64,000 nucleotides of DNA from Shewanella dokdonensis. Lineage in GTDB: Bacteria; Pseudomonadota; Gammaproteobacteria; Enterobacterales; Shewanellaceae. The position numbers were made by a program, and so were the translations under genes. The stretch is from NCBI RefSeq assembly GCF_018394335.1, contig NZ_CP074572.1, forward strand, positions 1 to 64,000. The letters run 5' to 3'. A model generated the notes under the pieces. The model worked only from the letters and a program-made list of their open reading frames with translations. It was not told where the DNA came from and searched no databases. This document shows, piece by piece, positions 25,207 through 34,683 of this stretch; position 1 is the stretch's first letter, and every line of letters starts with the position of its first letter.

Positions 25207-25539
25207 TTTTCCGATGTCCAACCTAAAATCAGACTCGGCAAATGTGAATATATTGATCACTTACTCAATTATTGCGTTGTTTTGCGTAGTTTTTCTAGAG
25301 AGTGAATCCCTTCTTGCCACCAGTGCTGGCGCGGGATTACCTGTTTGCGTTGCTGCGTTCTTTTCATTCGATAAAGCGCGCAGGCGCGGCGTGGGGTCGA
25401 GCGCGCTCGCTGGGGGTTGGCTGGGGTAAAATTCAGACAAAAAGAAACCAGCCGAAGCTGCTATATGCAAATACTCTTTGGACAAAAGCATGTCAAGACG
25501 TCGGCAGTATCAAGTGAATTTCGGATAAGAATTTCTATG

Positions 25540-25611
25540 GCTTAACGCCAGCGTAACAGGCCGGCTTGGAGCGCCAGCGAAAATCCGGTCCCGCTGACGC
25601 TATGGTTAGAC
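25540..25611 (-). repeat. Integron attC site (cassette 1)
   Basis: On the minus strand it begins GTCTAAC and ends GTTAAGC, the required RYYYAAC and GTTRRRY core sites. Between them lie long imperfect inverted arms (AGCGTCAGCGGGACCGG against CCGGCCTGTTACGCT). Length is 72 bp. It lies 9 bp after the stop of a minus-strand gene, as expected of a gene cassette. Confidence 0.88.
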
Positions 25612-25620
25612 AATGCCGGC

Positions 25621-26476
25621 TTACACCCGATACTTAATCCGGTTTTCCCTTCTCTGGTGTATTTCCTCGAGCCTCCCTTGACGCTCATGCTTATAGTCAA
25701 AATGGGAATCGATTAAAGCGATGTAGCGATTAGCATGGAATGCCCATTCATCCTGCTCATCTAGGGAATCTACGAGCAGGTCACCTGTAAAAGAAGGACC
25801 GATAGTTTCAAATGTTAAAGCAACAACGATACTACATACCTCGTTGACCTCAGATACGATATCTCTAAGCATATCAATGGTTTCCATACCTAAAGATATG
25901 CCCTGTTCCCTCAAGCGTAGTTTCTCGTCGATTCTTCTTTTGGTCAGATGAACGTAGTTGGAAGCCCTAACCCAAGCCGAACGAACACTAGTTGCAAAAT
26001 TATTCTTCTGTTCGCCGAACAACCGAAGTGGAAGTTCAAAAACGTGGTCAACGTTGCTTTTATTTACTTTTTTCCCCTATAAAAAGCAACTCTCTCATCA
26101 AAAGAATCTTTTGCTCGAATTTCATCAACATAGGCAACGTTGACAGCCACTTCTAACATGTACCGTAGTTCTCGGCGTGCAGGGTTCAATGCTCCATTTT
26201 CCACCGCCAACTGTGCCGTCAAAGCCGCCTCAACTATGTCGTCAAAGTGTCTTGGCAGTAGATATTTTTTCCAAAATCCTGCCATCTTGACGCAGCAAAC
26301 TCGCATAGCCTAAGCGTATAAATAAGATCTCTAACCGTTTGTCTCAAAAAACCGAGTTCTGATTGATATTCTTCGGATGCTCTTAGCTTTTCATGCTCAG
26401 CGGATTTCTTCTCTACCTCTTGCATCGAATTCTTCAGAGCGTCCAATAATGGGTTATCTGAGTCACCTTCCTTCAT
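25621..26476 (-). pseudogene. Integron cassette gene, unknown function, two frame breaks
   Basis: Three overlapping minus-strand frames join into one protein of about 285 residues if one base is added in each of two T-runs (26265-26270 and 26068-26073, A-runs in the coding strand). The start is the ATG at 26476 with AAGGGAG upstream. The protein is helical, with coiled-coil character at the N-terminus (QEVEKKSAEHEKLRASEEYQ) and in the C-terminal third. I recognise no domain. It may be intact in reality, since the same type of break affects essential genes in this window. Confidence 0.65.
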
Positions 26477-26491
26477 GGCTCCCTTCTTTTT

Positions 26492-26551
26492 GTCTAACGC
26501 GTTAATTAAGCCGCGCCGCAAAGCGGCGTCGGCTTGAATTAGTTGTTAGGT
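26492..26551 (-). repeat. Integron attC site (cassette 2)
   Basis: Minus strand: ACCTAAC at the left core, GTTAGAC at the right core, and between them a nearly perfect hairpin with AAGCCGACGCCGC and GCGGCGCGGCTT arms containing an extrahelical base. The 60-bp site is a textbook attC, immediately after the stop of the second cassette gene. Confidence 0.93.
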
Positions 26552-27175
26552 TCACTTCTTATCAGTGATCGCAGAGATTCCCTTGACCTGAAACCATTTC
26601 TTCTGGGGAACCAGTGGTGATTTGAATCTGTTGTTCGCGACCTTTACCAAGGATTTGCGCAAATTTTCCATTGCAGAAGCTAGCCCATCCTCAAGGTAAG
26701 CGACGGAACGACTCCCTTCTGTAAAACAAGGCACCTGTGGATGGCCGATGTGCTCCAGGTAGAGATCAAATACATCCCTGGGAATTGCCATTCCATATAT
26801 TCGCCAGGCGTATTTCTTGCCTAAATAATATCCATCTTGGGAAGTATGCGTTACGCGTTCATCCGACTTACGTGTCTCCACTTCTCGAAGTTCCTCTCCG
26901 AGAAGGCGTGCCACGTAGAAGCTTGCATCCGGGTCTACGCTTTCCGCCTTAGTTATTGCCGATGTGTCGACCCAGTTGATTCCATTGTCGATGGTGTACC
27001 CGAAGCTGTATCTCTCGCCCTCTTCAAGGAGCGCCTCCTGATTTGCAATGAACTGATACGGTGTGCTCGTGGACTCTGGCGTAAATGAATGGAGATATTT
27101 TCCGCTCGAGAGTGGTGCGACACGATAATTGCTGACCACAACAACGGGCGTTGTATGTAACTCGCGAGACTTCAT
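26552..27175 (-). CDS. Integron cassette gene, unknown function
   Basis: 207 residues from the ATG at 27175 (AGGGGA 6 bp upstream; a TTG start 33 bp earlier is less likely). The protein is soluble; it has a beta-rich first half (TTPVVVVSNYRVAPLSSGKY, then GYTIDNGINWV) and a more helical second half. No known domain. The stop directly abuts attC, which confirms it as a cassette gene. Cassette genes are often expressed from the integron promoter, here absent. Confidence 0.75.
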   Translation of the reverse strand: MKSRELHTTPVVVVSNYRVAPLSSGKYLHSFTPESTSTPYQFIANQEALLEEGERYSFGYTIDNGINWVDTSAITKAESVDPDASFYVARLLGEELREVETRKSDERVTHTSQDGYYLGKKYAWRIYGMAIPRDVFDLYLEHIGHPQVPCFTEGSRSVAYLEDGLASAMENLRKSLVKVANNRFKSPLVPQKKWFQVKGISAITDKK

Positions 27176-27212
27176 GCTTTCCCCTAAGACTTGCGAAGAA
27201 CAACTCAAGTGA

Positions 27213-27219
27213 ACCTAAC
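27213..27219 (-). repeat. attC core remnant next to the insertion sequence
   Basis: ACCTAAC on the plus strand (GTTAGGT on the minus strand) lies 38 bp before the cassette gene start, followed by the same TTCACTT as after the second attC. It is the right core of a preceding attC whose remainder is missing, with the IS beginning 5 bp away. Confidence 0.6.
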
Positions 27220-27224
27220 ATCTA

Positions 27225-28529
27225 TGAACACCCCGTTTTTTGCAAGAGAAATCAGACGATAACAAATGTGGTTTTGCAGCCATCTATTCGGATTCCTTGT
27301 AAGAGACTTGCTCTTGATCCCCGATGAACTTCGCTGACTTGGCTCTAATCATTTTATCGTTTTCTAAGAAACGATGTTAGGCTCAGAATTTCCAAGTCAC
27401 GGTCTAACCTGTATTGTCATCACTTGCTTTCACTTAGCAAAACTGGATGTACTTTTCACTTAATAGGTTCGTTCTACGCTAAAATTTTCTTCTTTGGCCA
27501 ATACAGCCCAAGAGATACGAACCAGTTTATTAGCTAACGCTACAATCACTTTATTTTTATGCATTCTCTTGAGCAACGAGGTTACCCATCCAAAGAACGG
27601 TTTTCCTTCTTTCAAATGTCTCATCACTGCTCTAGCACCATGGATAAACATACGTCTTAAGTAGGTATCTCCTCGCTTACTGATACCTAGCAGCAGTGAC
27701 TTACCTCCACTAGAGTGCTGACTTGGCACTAATCCCATCCAAGCGGATAACTGGCGCCCTGATGAAAACGCTTTTGCATCACCAATACTGGCAACTAATG
27801 CGGATGAGGTTAGGCGACCAATACCAGGGATACCCCTGACCTTCTGACACTCATCACTGACTTCACTCGCGAGATCTATCTGCTTATCCAAATATTCCGC
27901 ATACTGTTCAAGCTCTCTTAAACGTTTTTGCATTAATTTAATGTGCCCAACCAGCAGCTTTGGCAACTGATACTCTACCAAACTAAAACCTTCTCTAAAC
28001 CATTTTCTTAGCTGAAATCTTCCTGCAGGAACACTAACACCAAATTCTTGAAGGCTTGCCCTGATTCTATTGATTAATGCGGTACGGTCTCTGATTACGC
28101 CTTCTCTTTCTCGATGAAGTAACAATAAAGCTTGTTGCTCTTCACTTTTAACGGAAACAAATCGCATCGTTGGTCGGCGAACAGCTTCACAAATCGCTTC
28201 AGCATCAGCCATATCGTTCTTATTTGTCTTTACGTAAGGCTTTACATACTGAGGTGGCATGAGCCTGACTTCATGGCCTAGCTTCCTTATTTCTCGAGCC
28301 CAATAATGAGAACTGGCACAGGCTTCCATTCCTATAAGACAAGGGGCTATATTGCTTAAAAACTTAATGACTTGATTTCTTCTTAAGGCTCTATTTACTA
28401 GTTTTTTCCCTGCCTTATCAAACGCACATAATTGAAAAACTGACTTGGCTAAATCAATTCCGATTGTATAAATATCACTCATAGCGGTCTCCTTTTAAAC
28501 TGACTTTCTCAGTATAGGAGGGGTGTCCA
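27225..28529 (-). mobile_element. IS110-family (IS1111-type) insertion sequence
   Basis: TGAACACCCC at 27225-27234 and GGGGTGTCCA at 28520-28529 form 9/10 terminal or subterminal inverted repeats around a complete transposase gene, giving about 1305 bp. Short inverted repeats of this TGGAC-type are known for the IS1111 group of the IS110 family. Between the transposase stop and the left end (27235-27459) there is no gene. One end abuts an attC core, as in the IS1111-attC group. Confidence 0.82.
27460..28482 (-). CDS. IS110-family transposase (DEDD)
   Basis: 340 residues. The N-terminal DEDD nuclease domain shows IGIDLAKSVFQLCAFDKAGK and MEACASSHYWAREI, then KNDMADAEAICEAVRRP; the C-terminal transposase_20 region carries IPGIGRLTSSALVASIGDAK, FSSGRQLSAWMGLVP and the conserved Ser-containing SGGKSLLLGISKRGDTYLRR. 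It appears intact. These enzymes act with a Holliday-junction-like mechanism, and recent work shows guidance by a bridge RNA encoded in the noncoding ends. Confidence 0.95.
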   Translation of the reverse strand: MSDIYTIGIDLAKSVFQLCAFDKAGKKLVNRALRRNQVIKFLSNIAPCLIGMEACASSHYWAREIRKLGHEVRLMPPQYVKPYVKTNKNDMADAEAICEAVRRPTMRFVSVKSEEQQALLLLHREREGVIRDRTALINRIRASLQEFGVSVPAGRFQLRKWFREGFSLVEYQLPKLLVGHIKLMQKRLRELEQYAEYLDKQIDLASEVSDECQKVRGIPGIGRLTSSALVASIGDAKAFSSGRQLSAWMGLVPSQHSSGGKSLLLGISKRGDTYLRRMFIHGARAVMRHLKEGKPFFGWVTSLLKRMHKNKVIVALANKLVRISWAVLAKEENFSVERTY

Positions 28530-28548
28530 TTTCATTATTTTATTAGTA

Positions 28549-28750
28549 CGCGTGCGCGTTTACCTTGTTGGACCAGTGAAAACGCGCACAGTTAACTATC
28601 TGTATGTAATGAACTTATCACCTTCTTTTCAAATACACGATCCGGTAAAACGCGCATGCGCGTTTTCCAAACCTATTATCTATTCCGTGGAATTTATAGG
28701 TGACTGATTTTAAGCCTATTTATTTTGGCTGAAATGTGAAAATGCGCACA
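28549..28750. repeat. GCGC-rich palindromic repeats in a non-coding stretch
   Basis: The 28530-28970 stretch has no gene. It holds four related units: ACGCGTGCGCGTTTA (28549-28563), GTGAAAACGCGCACA (~28576), the perfect 20-bp palindrome AAAACGCGCATGCGCGTTTT (~28647-28666) and GTGAAAATGCGCACAA (~28736). They look like binding sites or a small dispersed repeat. Confidence 0.5.
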
Positions 28751-28970
28751 AGGGCAGGATAAAAATTGTCCAATATCGTCATCATTTGAATATGACTGTA
28801 TGCCTGTCCAGCTTTAGGCATCGCAAGACATTGCAACATTTGAGCTATATGGATGAAAATTCTGGCCAGAAAGCCTGTTTTTGACTATTCCACAGACAAT
28901 TTTTTAAATCACTTTGAGACAATTAATGGCTACACGCTGGCACCGCCCTGCACCAGCGTTTGCCGAGTGC

Positions 28971-29138
28971 TTAATCACTGACTGACGTCGCCAAACTAAA
29001 CGCCTTAAACCGGATAATTTCTTCCCCAGCCCAGTCGTTGATGCTGAGCAGGTTCTGGCGGATGCACTCGAGTTCGTTGGCGTCGAACACCTTGGCGGCT
29101 TTTTCTACATCCCCAAAGCCGCCGGTGTTGTTGGGAAA
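28971..29138 (-). pseudogene. Decayed gene fragment, copy 1
   Basis: A minus-strand frame reads PNNTGGFGDVEKAAKVFDAN, then ELECIRQNLLSINDWAGEE and stops at 28971. The upstream part is missing: an in-frame stop lies just before it. It is clearly related to the fragment at 29985-30212, so the two are copies of one small gene flanking the dehydrogenase. The family is unknown to me. Confidence 0.6.
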
Positions 29139-29224
29139 GGCTCAGCTACGAATACTGACAGAAACTGTCACGCCCCTTTCGCATACTTCAGTAACCACAA
29201 GCTAAGAAGTTTTACGGGGACAAT

Positions 29225-29974
29225 ATGAATTTTCAAGGGAAAGTAGCATTAGTAACAGGGAGCACTACTGGCATAGGTGAAGCAATTGCAGAGCAGCTAC
29301 ATCAACATGGTGCCAAAGTAATCATTGCATCTAGGTCATTGCAAAAAGCCCAGCAAAAGGCACGTTCATTATCACCTGATGGGCAAACAGCCTTAGGTAT
29401 CGGGTGTGATGTTGCAAAACCGGGGCAAGTTTGCCAGTTAATACATGATGCAGTAAGCCATTTCGGCAGACTCGATTATGCGGTTAACAATGCTGGAACT
29501 ACCGGGGAACACAATAAAAATGTAACGGAACAAACGCAAAACAACTGGGAAAACGTCATCACTAACTCATTGAGCAGTGTTTTTTACTGTATGAAATATG
29601 AGATACCGGAAATGTTAAAGTCCGGTGGCGGTGCCATTGTTAATTTGTCAGCCGTAAATGGATTGGTGGGGATCGCCGGACTCGCACCTTACACAGCCGC
29701 AAAGCATGGCGTTATTGGCTTAACCAGATCTGCGGCCTTAGAGTTTGCGGGTAAAGGTGTCAGAATTAACGCCGTGGCACCGGGATATGTGGGCACTTCA
29801 CGCGTAAATGAGCTTCCTGACGACATATTAAGGAGCTTCGCCAATAGTCACCCCATGGAAAGGCTGGCCAAAATGAGCGAAGTAGCAGAATTTGTTATGT
29901 TCCTTCTGTCAGAAAAGTCATCATTCTGTACGGGCAGCGTATACCCCATAGATGGTGGATACCTAGCGAGATAG
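29225..29974 (+). CDS. Short-chain dehydrogenase/reductase (SDR)
   Basis: 249 residues with all classical SDR marks: the NAD(P)-binding TGSTTGIG (residues ~11-18), the NNAG motif (~88), the catalytic Ser in NLSAVNG and YTAAK (Tyr and Lys, ~153-157), and the C-terminal IDGGYLAR. The cofactor preference is uncertain. It is monocistronic and flanked by two copies of a decayed gene, which suggests recent insertion. The substrate cannot be deduced. Confidence 0.92.
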   Translation: MNFQGKVALVTGSTTGIGEAIAEQLHQHGAKVIIASRSLQKAQQKARSLSPDGQTALGIGCDVAKPGQVCQLIHDAVSHFGRLDYAVNNAGTTGEHNKNVTEQTQNNWENVITNSLSSVFYCMKYEIPEMLKSGGGAIVNLSAVNGLVGIAGLAPYTAAKHGVIGLTRSAALEFAGKGVRINAVAPGYVGTSRVNELPDDILRSFANSHPMERLAKMSEVAEFVMFLLSEKSSFCTGSVYPIDGGYLAR

Positions 29975-29984
29975 TCAATGATTA

Positions 29985-30212
29985 TGGCAACCGCCGGATG
30001 TTCTGCTCGCTCGCCCAGCCGTTAATGCTGCGCAGGCTCTGGCAGAGGCTCAAGTCCATTGGCATCGAACACTTTGGCCGCTTTTCCACATTCCCAAAGC
30101 CGCCGGAGTTGTTAGGTATAATATCCATCTGTGGTAGCCGGTGAGCACCGAGCTGGTCATCAAGCGACACATTTTTGATGAATAAAAGCTCATCCTTGAG
30201 GTGCCACTTCAA
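29985..30212 (-). pseudogene. Decayed gene fragment, copy 2
   Basis: The frame starts MKWHLKDELLFIKNV and reaches IIPNNSGGFGNVEK before losing phase; compared with copy 1 it lacks one base near 30068 and two more near 30045. The DNA is about 80% identical to copy 1 over ~125 bp. The extra N-terminal portion here is absent from copy 1. Confidence 0.55.
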
Positions 30213-30343
30213 CCACGGAGAGCGAGTTCAGGCCACCCTTATTGCTTCTAAAATGCAAAACGGGCCTGAAGTTGTCTGTTATATAAGATGTTCAAGCTAG
30301 GTTTCTGCTGTTGGCGGTTCTCACTCAAGGACGCATAAAGATT

Positions 30344-30372
30344 GCCATCTGTCGAAAAACAGATGGCTTTTA
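30344..30372 (+). terminator. Probable terminator
   Basis: GCCATCTGT, a short loop, ACAGATGGC and a T-rich tail (TTTTATT). It follows no obvious plus-strand gene closely; 30213-30421 contains nothing else. Confidence 0.55.
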
Positions 30373-30421
30373 TTGCTGGGGAAACAATCTTTCAATGGCG
30401 GGTGAGTTTTTGTACGACCAA

Positions 30422-30679
30422 TCAAGCGTCAAACATCACTAAATCGAATTCGGCAACATCAGCAAGGCGGATGTAAGTCAGCCCTTCAATTTTAGCGGTC
30501 GGTCTACCGCTTCGATGGTAGTAGCCGTTGGTTGAGATGTAAAAAAATCCCTGTTCGTCAACGAATCCTTGGGCGGCGCCATGATTAGCGGCACGGTCAT
30601 AGAAAAAACCGTTCAGAAAGTAACCCAGCGGGACTTTACAACCTTTAGCCATCAAACCGTACTTGATGTTACGCTTCAT
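30422..30679 (-). CDS. Small hypothetical protein
   Basis: 85 residues: MKRNIKYGLMAKGCKVPLGY, then GFVDEQGFFYISTNGYYHRS. Glycine- and aromatic-rich with repeated turn-like segments, no signal peptide. No family recognised. It stands alone between the decayed gene copies and the NadE region. Confidence 0.45.
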   Translation of the reverse strand: MKRNIKYGLMAKGCKVPLGYFLNGFFYDRAANHGAAQGFVDEQGFFYISTNGYYHRSGRPTAKIEGLTYIRLADVAEFDLVMFDA

Positions 30680-30872
30680 AATGAATGCTCCATTTCAATA
30701 CTTTGCTCCTCTGATAGAGCTTAGTCTGATGTTGGTAGCATAAGAGAGATTTTTGCGGTTTTGTGAAGTTGCTGGTTCCAATGAAAAACAAACATCACGA
30801 GCTAGTGAGTGAACCAAAAAGATTATCATCCAGCATACCACCACTTACTTTAACATCTTAATGAGGTTTTTC

Positions 30873-31328
30873 ATGCACATAGGCAATCCAGCAGCACAGA
30901 ATCTGATATATTTGCCGCACTCGCCTATCATTCCGGATCATTGGTCTTGGCAACAATCCGATGCGGTGGAAACGTTAATCAGCGCCAATTCCAATCACTG
31001 GCGTAAAATCATGGTAATTGCGGCAAAGATTTTTAGCCCTGATGAAGATTGGCGACACTTTCTATATTCAGATTTGCTATGGAAATTGTGTTTATGCACA
31101 GAGCCGAGTGCACAACAGCCGGTTGACGGCATTCAACTCATCAGCGGCAAAGCCGCCAGTGACATGCTCAACGTCAGTACGCTTAAAGCAACACCACTGC
31201 TATTGGAACCGAAACTGCAACAGCTCAATGCCAAGACATGGTTGGTCCCCTACCTCGACTATCGTCAGTTTCCTGATCGTATGATTGCTTTATTAAGGCA
31301 GGCGATAAGTGGCGTTTCGAACGCGTAA
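30873..31328 (+). CDS. DUF6942-like protein
   Basis: 151 residues from the ATG at 30873 (GAGG 6 bp upstream); a start four codons earlier is possible. Contains IGNPAAQNLIYLPHSPIIPD, then NHWRKIMVIAAKIFSPD and a C-terminal WLVPYLDYRQFPDRMIALLR. I associate this pattern with DUF6942, a small family in Shewanella and Vibrio, from memory. It is convergent with nadE with 36 bp between the stops. Confidence 0.6.
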   Translation: MHIGNPAAQNLIYLPHSPIIPDHWSWQQSDAVETLISANSNHWRKIMVIAAKIFSPDEDWRHFLYSDLLWKLCLCTEPSAQQPVDGIQLISGKAASDMLNVSTLKATPLLLEPKLQQLNAKTWLVPYLDYRQFPDRMIALLRQAISGVSNA

Positions 31329-31364
31329 CTGCCATCGCTACAGACGGCAGTTACACAAGGGCTA

Positions 31365-32195
31365 TTAATCGTAAATGGTCGGAATGGGCTGGCGTTTATG
31401 CTGCGTTGCTTTATAGATATTGATAATACGTTCTTCCGCTTCCGGGGCAACATCCTTCCCTTCCAGGAAATCGTCAATCTGCTCGTAAGTCAGCCCCAAT
31501 GCGACTTCATCTTCCAACCCTGGACGGTTAGATTCAAGATCCGCAGTAGGTGTCTTGTTGACTAGCGATTCGGGGGCACCCAAAAATGAAGCTAACTGTC
31601 TTACCTGCCGTTTATTCAAGCCAAACAGTGGTGCAATGTCACAAGCACCGTCCCCCCACTTAGTGTAGAAACCGGTCACATTCTCTGCACTATGGTCGGT
31701 TCCCACCACTAATCCTCCCACAATACCAGCGACTTCATATTGCGCAATCATACGCATCCGCGCTTTGACATTGCCTTTAACAAAATCAACTTTGGCATCG
31801 TCTGGTTCGAGGATAGAAGAAACTTCCAGCCCAGAGAGCACTTGGTGATGAATGCCTTCAACACCATCATGGATATTCACTGTAACTTGATGAGTTGGCT
31901 TAATAAATGACAATGCCTGTTGCGCTTCATCCTCGTCACGCTGCTCCTGATAGGGTAAGCGCATTGCCACAAATCGATATTCGTCGCTATTGCTTTCCTG
32001 ATTAAGTGATTCAACCGCGAGCTGACACAAACGACCAGCTGTTGACGAGTCCACCCCGCCACTAATTCCCAGTACCAGCGCCTTACATCTTGCTTCTTTC
32101 AGCTTGGCTTTAAGAAATGCCACTCGGCGCTCTACTTCGAACCCTGGTTCAATCGTCTTAAGTACTTTCTCTTCTCGAATGATTTGTCCTTTCAC
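31365..32195 (-). CDS. nadE: NH3-dependent NAD+ synthetase
   Basis: About 276 residues from a GTG start at 32195, which has GGAG 6 bp upstream and gives [20 protein letters not shown] codons upstream would add 4 or 20 residues. The PP-loop [12 protein letters not shown] is at ~46-57, followed by the family's [14 protein letters not shown], a TDHSAEN motif and the TPTADLE box. It catalyses the final ATP-dependent amidation of deamido-NAD. E. coli NadE is 275 aa, so it is full length. Confidence 0.95.
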   Translation of the reverse strand: MKGQIIREEKVLKTIEPGFEVERRVAFLKAKLKEARCKALVLGISGGVDSSTAGRLCQLAVESLNQESNSDEYRFVAMRLPYQEQRDEDEAQQALSFIKPTHQVTVNIHDGVEGIHHQVLSGLEVSSILEPDDAKVDFVKGNVKARMRMIAQYEVAGIVGGLVVGTDHSAENVTGFYTKWGDGACDIAPLFGLNKRQVRQLASFLGAPESLVNKTPTADLESNRPGLEDEVALGLTYEQIDDFLEGKDVAPEAEERIINIYKATQHKRQPIPTIYD

Positions 32196-32671
32196 AGCGG
32201 GCTCCATCTCAACTATGTAGCAATTGGAATTCAGGTCGTATCTTGCTGGATACAATCGTCTGGCTAGGTCATTTATTAATGAGTTGTTTTACCTAGGTCT
32301 AAGTTACAACGAGTTACGATACCACAAATTTACCAGCTTAAAAGTCACCAATTGTCACTGATGCGTGCAGAATAACCAGCACTGAGGTGGAAACTAATAT
32401 GCTGGATTTATCTGTAGCTATCTGTTTTATAATGGCTGTTTTGTAAGTGATTACAGCTAGCATGGATAAGCGTAATGGCGGCGAAATCGGCAGCTATTGC
32501 GAGTAGATAACAGAATATGTGTCGTTGCAGTTTATTGTATCGTACGACATATTGAATGACGCTAATTGTGTCAGCCTAGGTTAAGTAATTTTGCAGTACA
32601 CTTGTTGCCATCAATCAGTGTTGCAGTGAGTGTCACACTGCGCATTTAACACAACGAAGGAAATGGACGTT
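32196..32671. other. Intergenic region between nadE and phoP-like gene
   Basis: About 475 bp without a gene. It must hold promoters for the two divergent genes. No clear palindrome, riboswitch or terminator was seen. Confidence 0.6.
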
Positions 32672-33345
32672 ATGAGAATACTGGTAGTTGAAGACGATCC
32701 TTTACTGTCCCATCACCTGAAAGTACAGCTAAGTGAGCTGGGCAATCAAGTTCAGGTTGCGGGAACGGCTAAAGAGGGATTCTACCAGGCGACCAATTAT
32801 CCCATTGATGTTGCGATAATCGATTTAGGCTTACCCGATCAAGATGGTATCTCCCTGATTAAACATTTGCGCGAAGCTGAACTTAAAGCGCCAGTGTTAA
32901 TCCTTACCGCGCGGGTTAACTGGCAGGACAAAGTTGAAGGGCTGAATGCTGGTGCCGATGATTATCTGGTAAAACCCTTTCAGAAAGAGGAACTGGTCGC
33001 TAGGCTTGATGCCCTCGTCCGCCGTAGTGCTGGCTTTGTAAAACCAGTGATCCAAAGCGGAGAGCTGGCTTTAGATCTTGCCGCCAAGCAGGTAATGATG
33101 GGTGAAGAACTCATGGACATCACCGCTTTCGAATATCAGATATTAGAGTATTTAATGCGTCATAATCACGAAGTTGTTGCCAAACAACGTTTGCTGGATG
33201 TGATTTATGGCGATAAAGAGGGCGACCCAAATACTATTGAAGTAATGGTGAGCCGACTGCGAAAAAACTGACCCGTGACGGTATTGAAAACCCCATCATC
33301 ACGATTCGTGGTCAAGGCTACAAGTTCAATCTTCCATGCAACTAA
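32672..33345 (+). CDS. phoP: PhoP-like response regulator, one frame break
   Basis: OmpR/PhoP class. Receiver domain with VVEDDPLL (acidic pair), DLGLPDQDG (phosphoacceptor Asp, ~51), ILTARVNWQDKVE and the KPF Lys (~101), then a winged-helix output domain with TAFEYQILEYLM. WQDKVE and HHLKVQL are close to E. coli PhoP. The frame breaks at the A-run 33262-33267: one more A restores RLRKKLTRDGI and the IITIRGQGYKFNL C-terminus with TAA at 33343-33345. The start at 32672 gives MRILVVEDD. Overlaps the kinase start by 10 bp. Confidence 0.88.
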
Positions 33346-34683
33346 GCATTAAACCTAAAAAGCGCCTGCTCACTCGTATGTTTTTGACATCATTGTCAAT
33401 TATTGCGTTAGTGGGCTTTGGGTTGGCCTGGATGGTCAATACCTTACATGCACAGAACAGCTATAACGAAGAAACGGCCCAACTTATTGCTGAGATCCCA
33501 CAGGTCGCCGCAGAACTACGTGAGCATGATCTGATCCCTGATACCAGTGCCTGGCTTGAAGAAAATAACAAGCAGGAACGCTATGTCATGGCATCCTGTG
33601 ATAGTAGCTTCAAACAGGTGTGGACTTCATCGCTTGCCGTTGACCGTGGCTTATTCGATATCTGTGAGCGCTTTGATGCTATCCGTAACGGTGTTCCGCC
33701 CTACTATCTCAACATGGCGGATAAACGCGCTTATTTTGCCTATCTGTTATCGGTAGATATTGCTAGCGTCCACTACAACCTATTAGTGCTAAAGGATGCG
33801 GAGAAGATTGAGCAGGAGGCCAGTAAGTTTGCCAAACGCACCTATATTCGTTTGGCATTAGTGTTAACCCTCGCTCTGTTATTGCTCATCAGTGCCGCAT
33901 ATTGGGGGATGCAACCCTTAGCCAGAATGCGCTCAGAGTTACAAGCCATTATTAAAGGCAAGACTAAATCACTGTCCGCGGGCTATCCGGTGGAACTAGA
34001 AGGCGTGACGCAAGCACTCAACCAATTGCTGCTGCAATCTAGCTCTCAACAGCAACGTTATCAAAACGCCATGAACGATTTGGCCCATAGTTTGAAGACC
34101 CGGCTTGCAGCAGTTCATGCAATTACTGACGATGCTACCCTTGATCGCCAAGCCATCTGTGAAAGGATTATGGATCAAGTCAGCCAAATGGATTTACTGG
34201 TCAAGTACCAACTAAAACGGGCAATGTTAGGCCGCAAAGGGTTAAAACAGGTACGCACGCCAGTTAAGCCACTGATAGATCAGTTGTCACAGATGCTGTT
34301 TAAGGTTTATCAGGATAAAAAGTCCGGTTTGTCGCCAATATTCCCGAAGCGCTTGCCTTCCCGGGGATCAAGGTGATTTAATGGAACTATGCGGTAACTT
34401 AATGGAGAATGCCTTCCGCCTGTGTATCAGTGAAGTACAGGTAAACGCTAGCATGGACAAGAATAGTTTTGAATTATTAGTTGAAGACGATGGCCCAGGT
34501 GTTGAAGATAACCTCAAGCAGAAGATTATCGAGCGAGGTGTTCGAGCAGATACCCAATCCCCTGGGCAAGGGATTGGGCTCGCAGTATGTAATGAAATCG
34601 TCAACAGTTATGGTGGCACACTGACAATTGAAGATTCAATGTTAGAAGGTGCCTGTTTTCGCATCAACATCCCCCTAAACTGA
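33336..34683 (+). CDS. phoQ: PhoQ-like sensor histidine kinase, two frame breaks
   Basis: About 449 residues. A transmembrane helix (~16-36), a periplasmic sensor of ~130 residues, a second helix (~168-188), HAMP-like linker, then the H-box NDLAHSLKTRLA (His ~250), N-box ELCGNLMENAF, D-box VEDDGPGVE and GQGIGLAV. The H-box and context resemble PhoQ. One T is missing at 34328-34330 and one G at 34363-34366; with both, FVANIPEALAFPGDQGDLME joins the halves. The acidic cluster of E. coli PhoQ's metal-binding face is not visible in the sensor, so the signal may differ. Confidence 0.85.

Noticed and set aside
25214..25429. Possible 71-residue plus-strand protein, and a 76-residue minus-strand frame over the same bases
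   Set aside because: Both strands are open because of GC-skewed sequence, neither has a convincing ribosome binding site, and the Arg/Ala-rich text looks like translated non-coding repeat. Not listed as a gene.
28567..28573. GTTGGAC as the far core of the attC interrupted by the IS
   Set aside because: It fits GTTRRRY and the distance is plausible, but the arms needed for an attC hairpin could not be paired by eye; mentioned only as a possibility.
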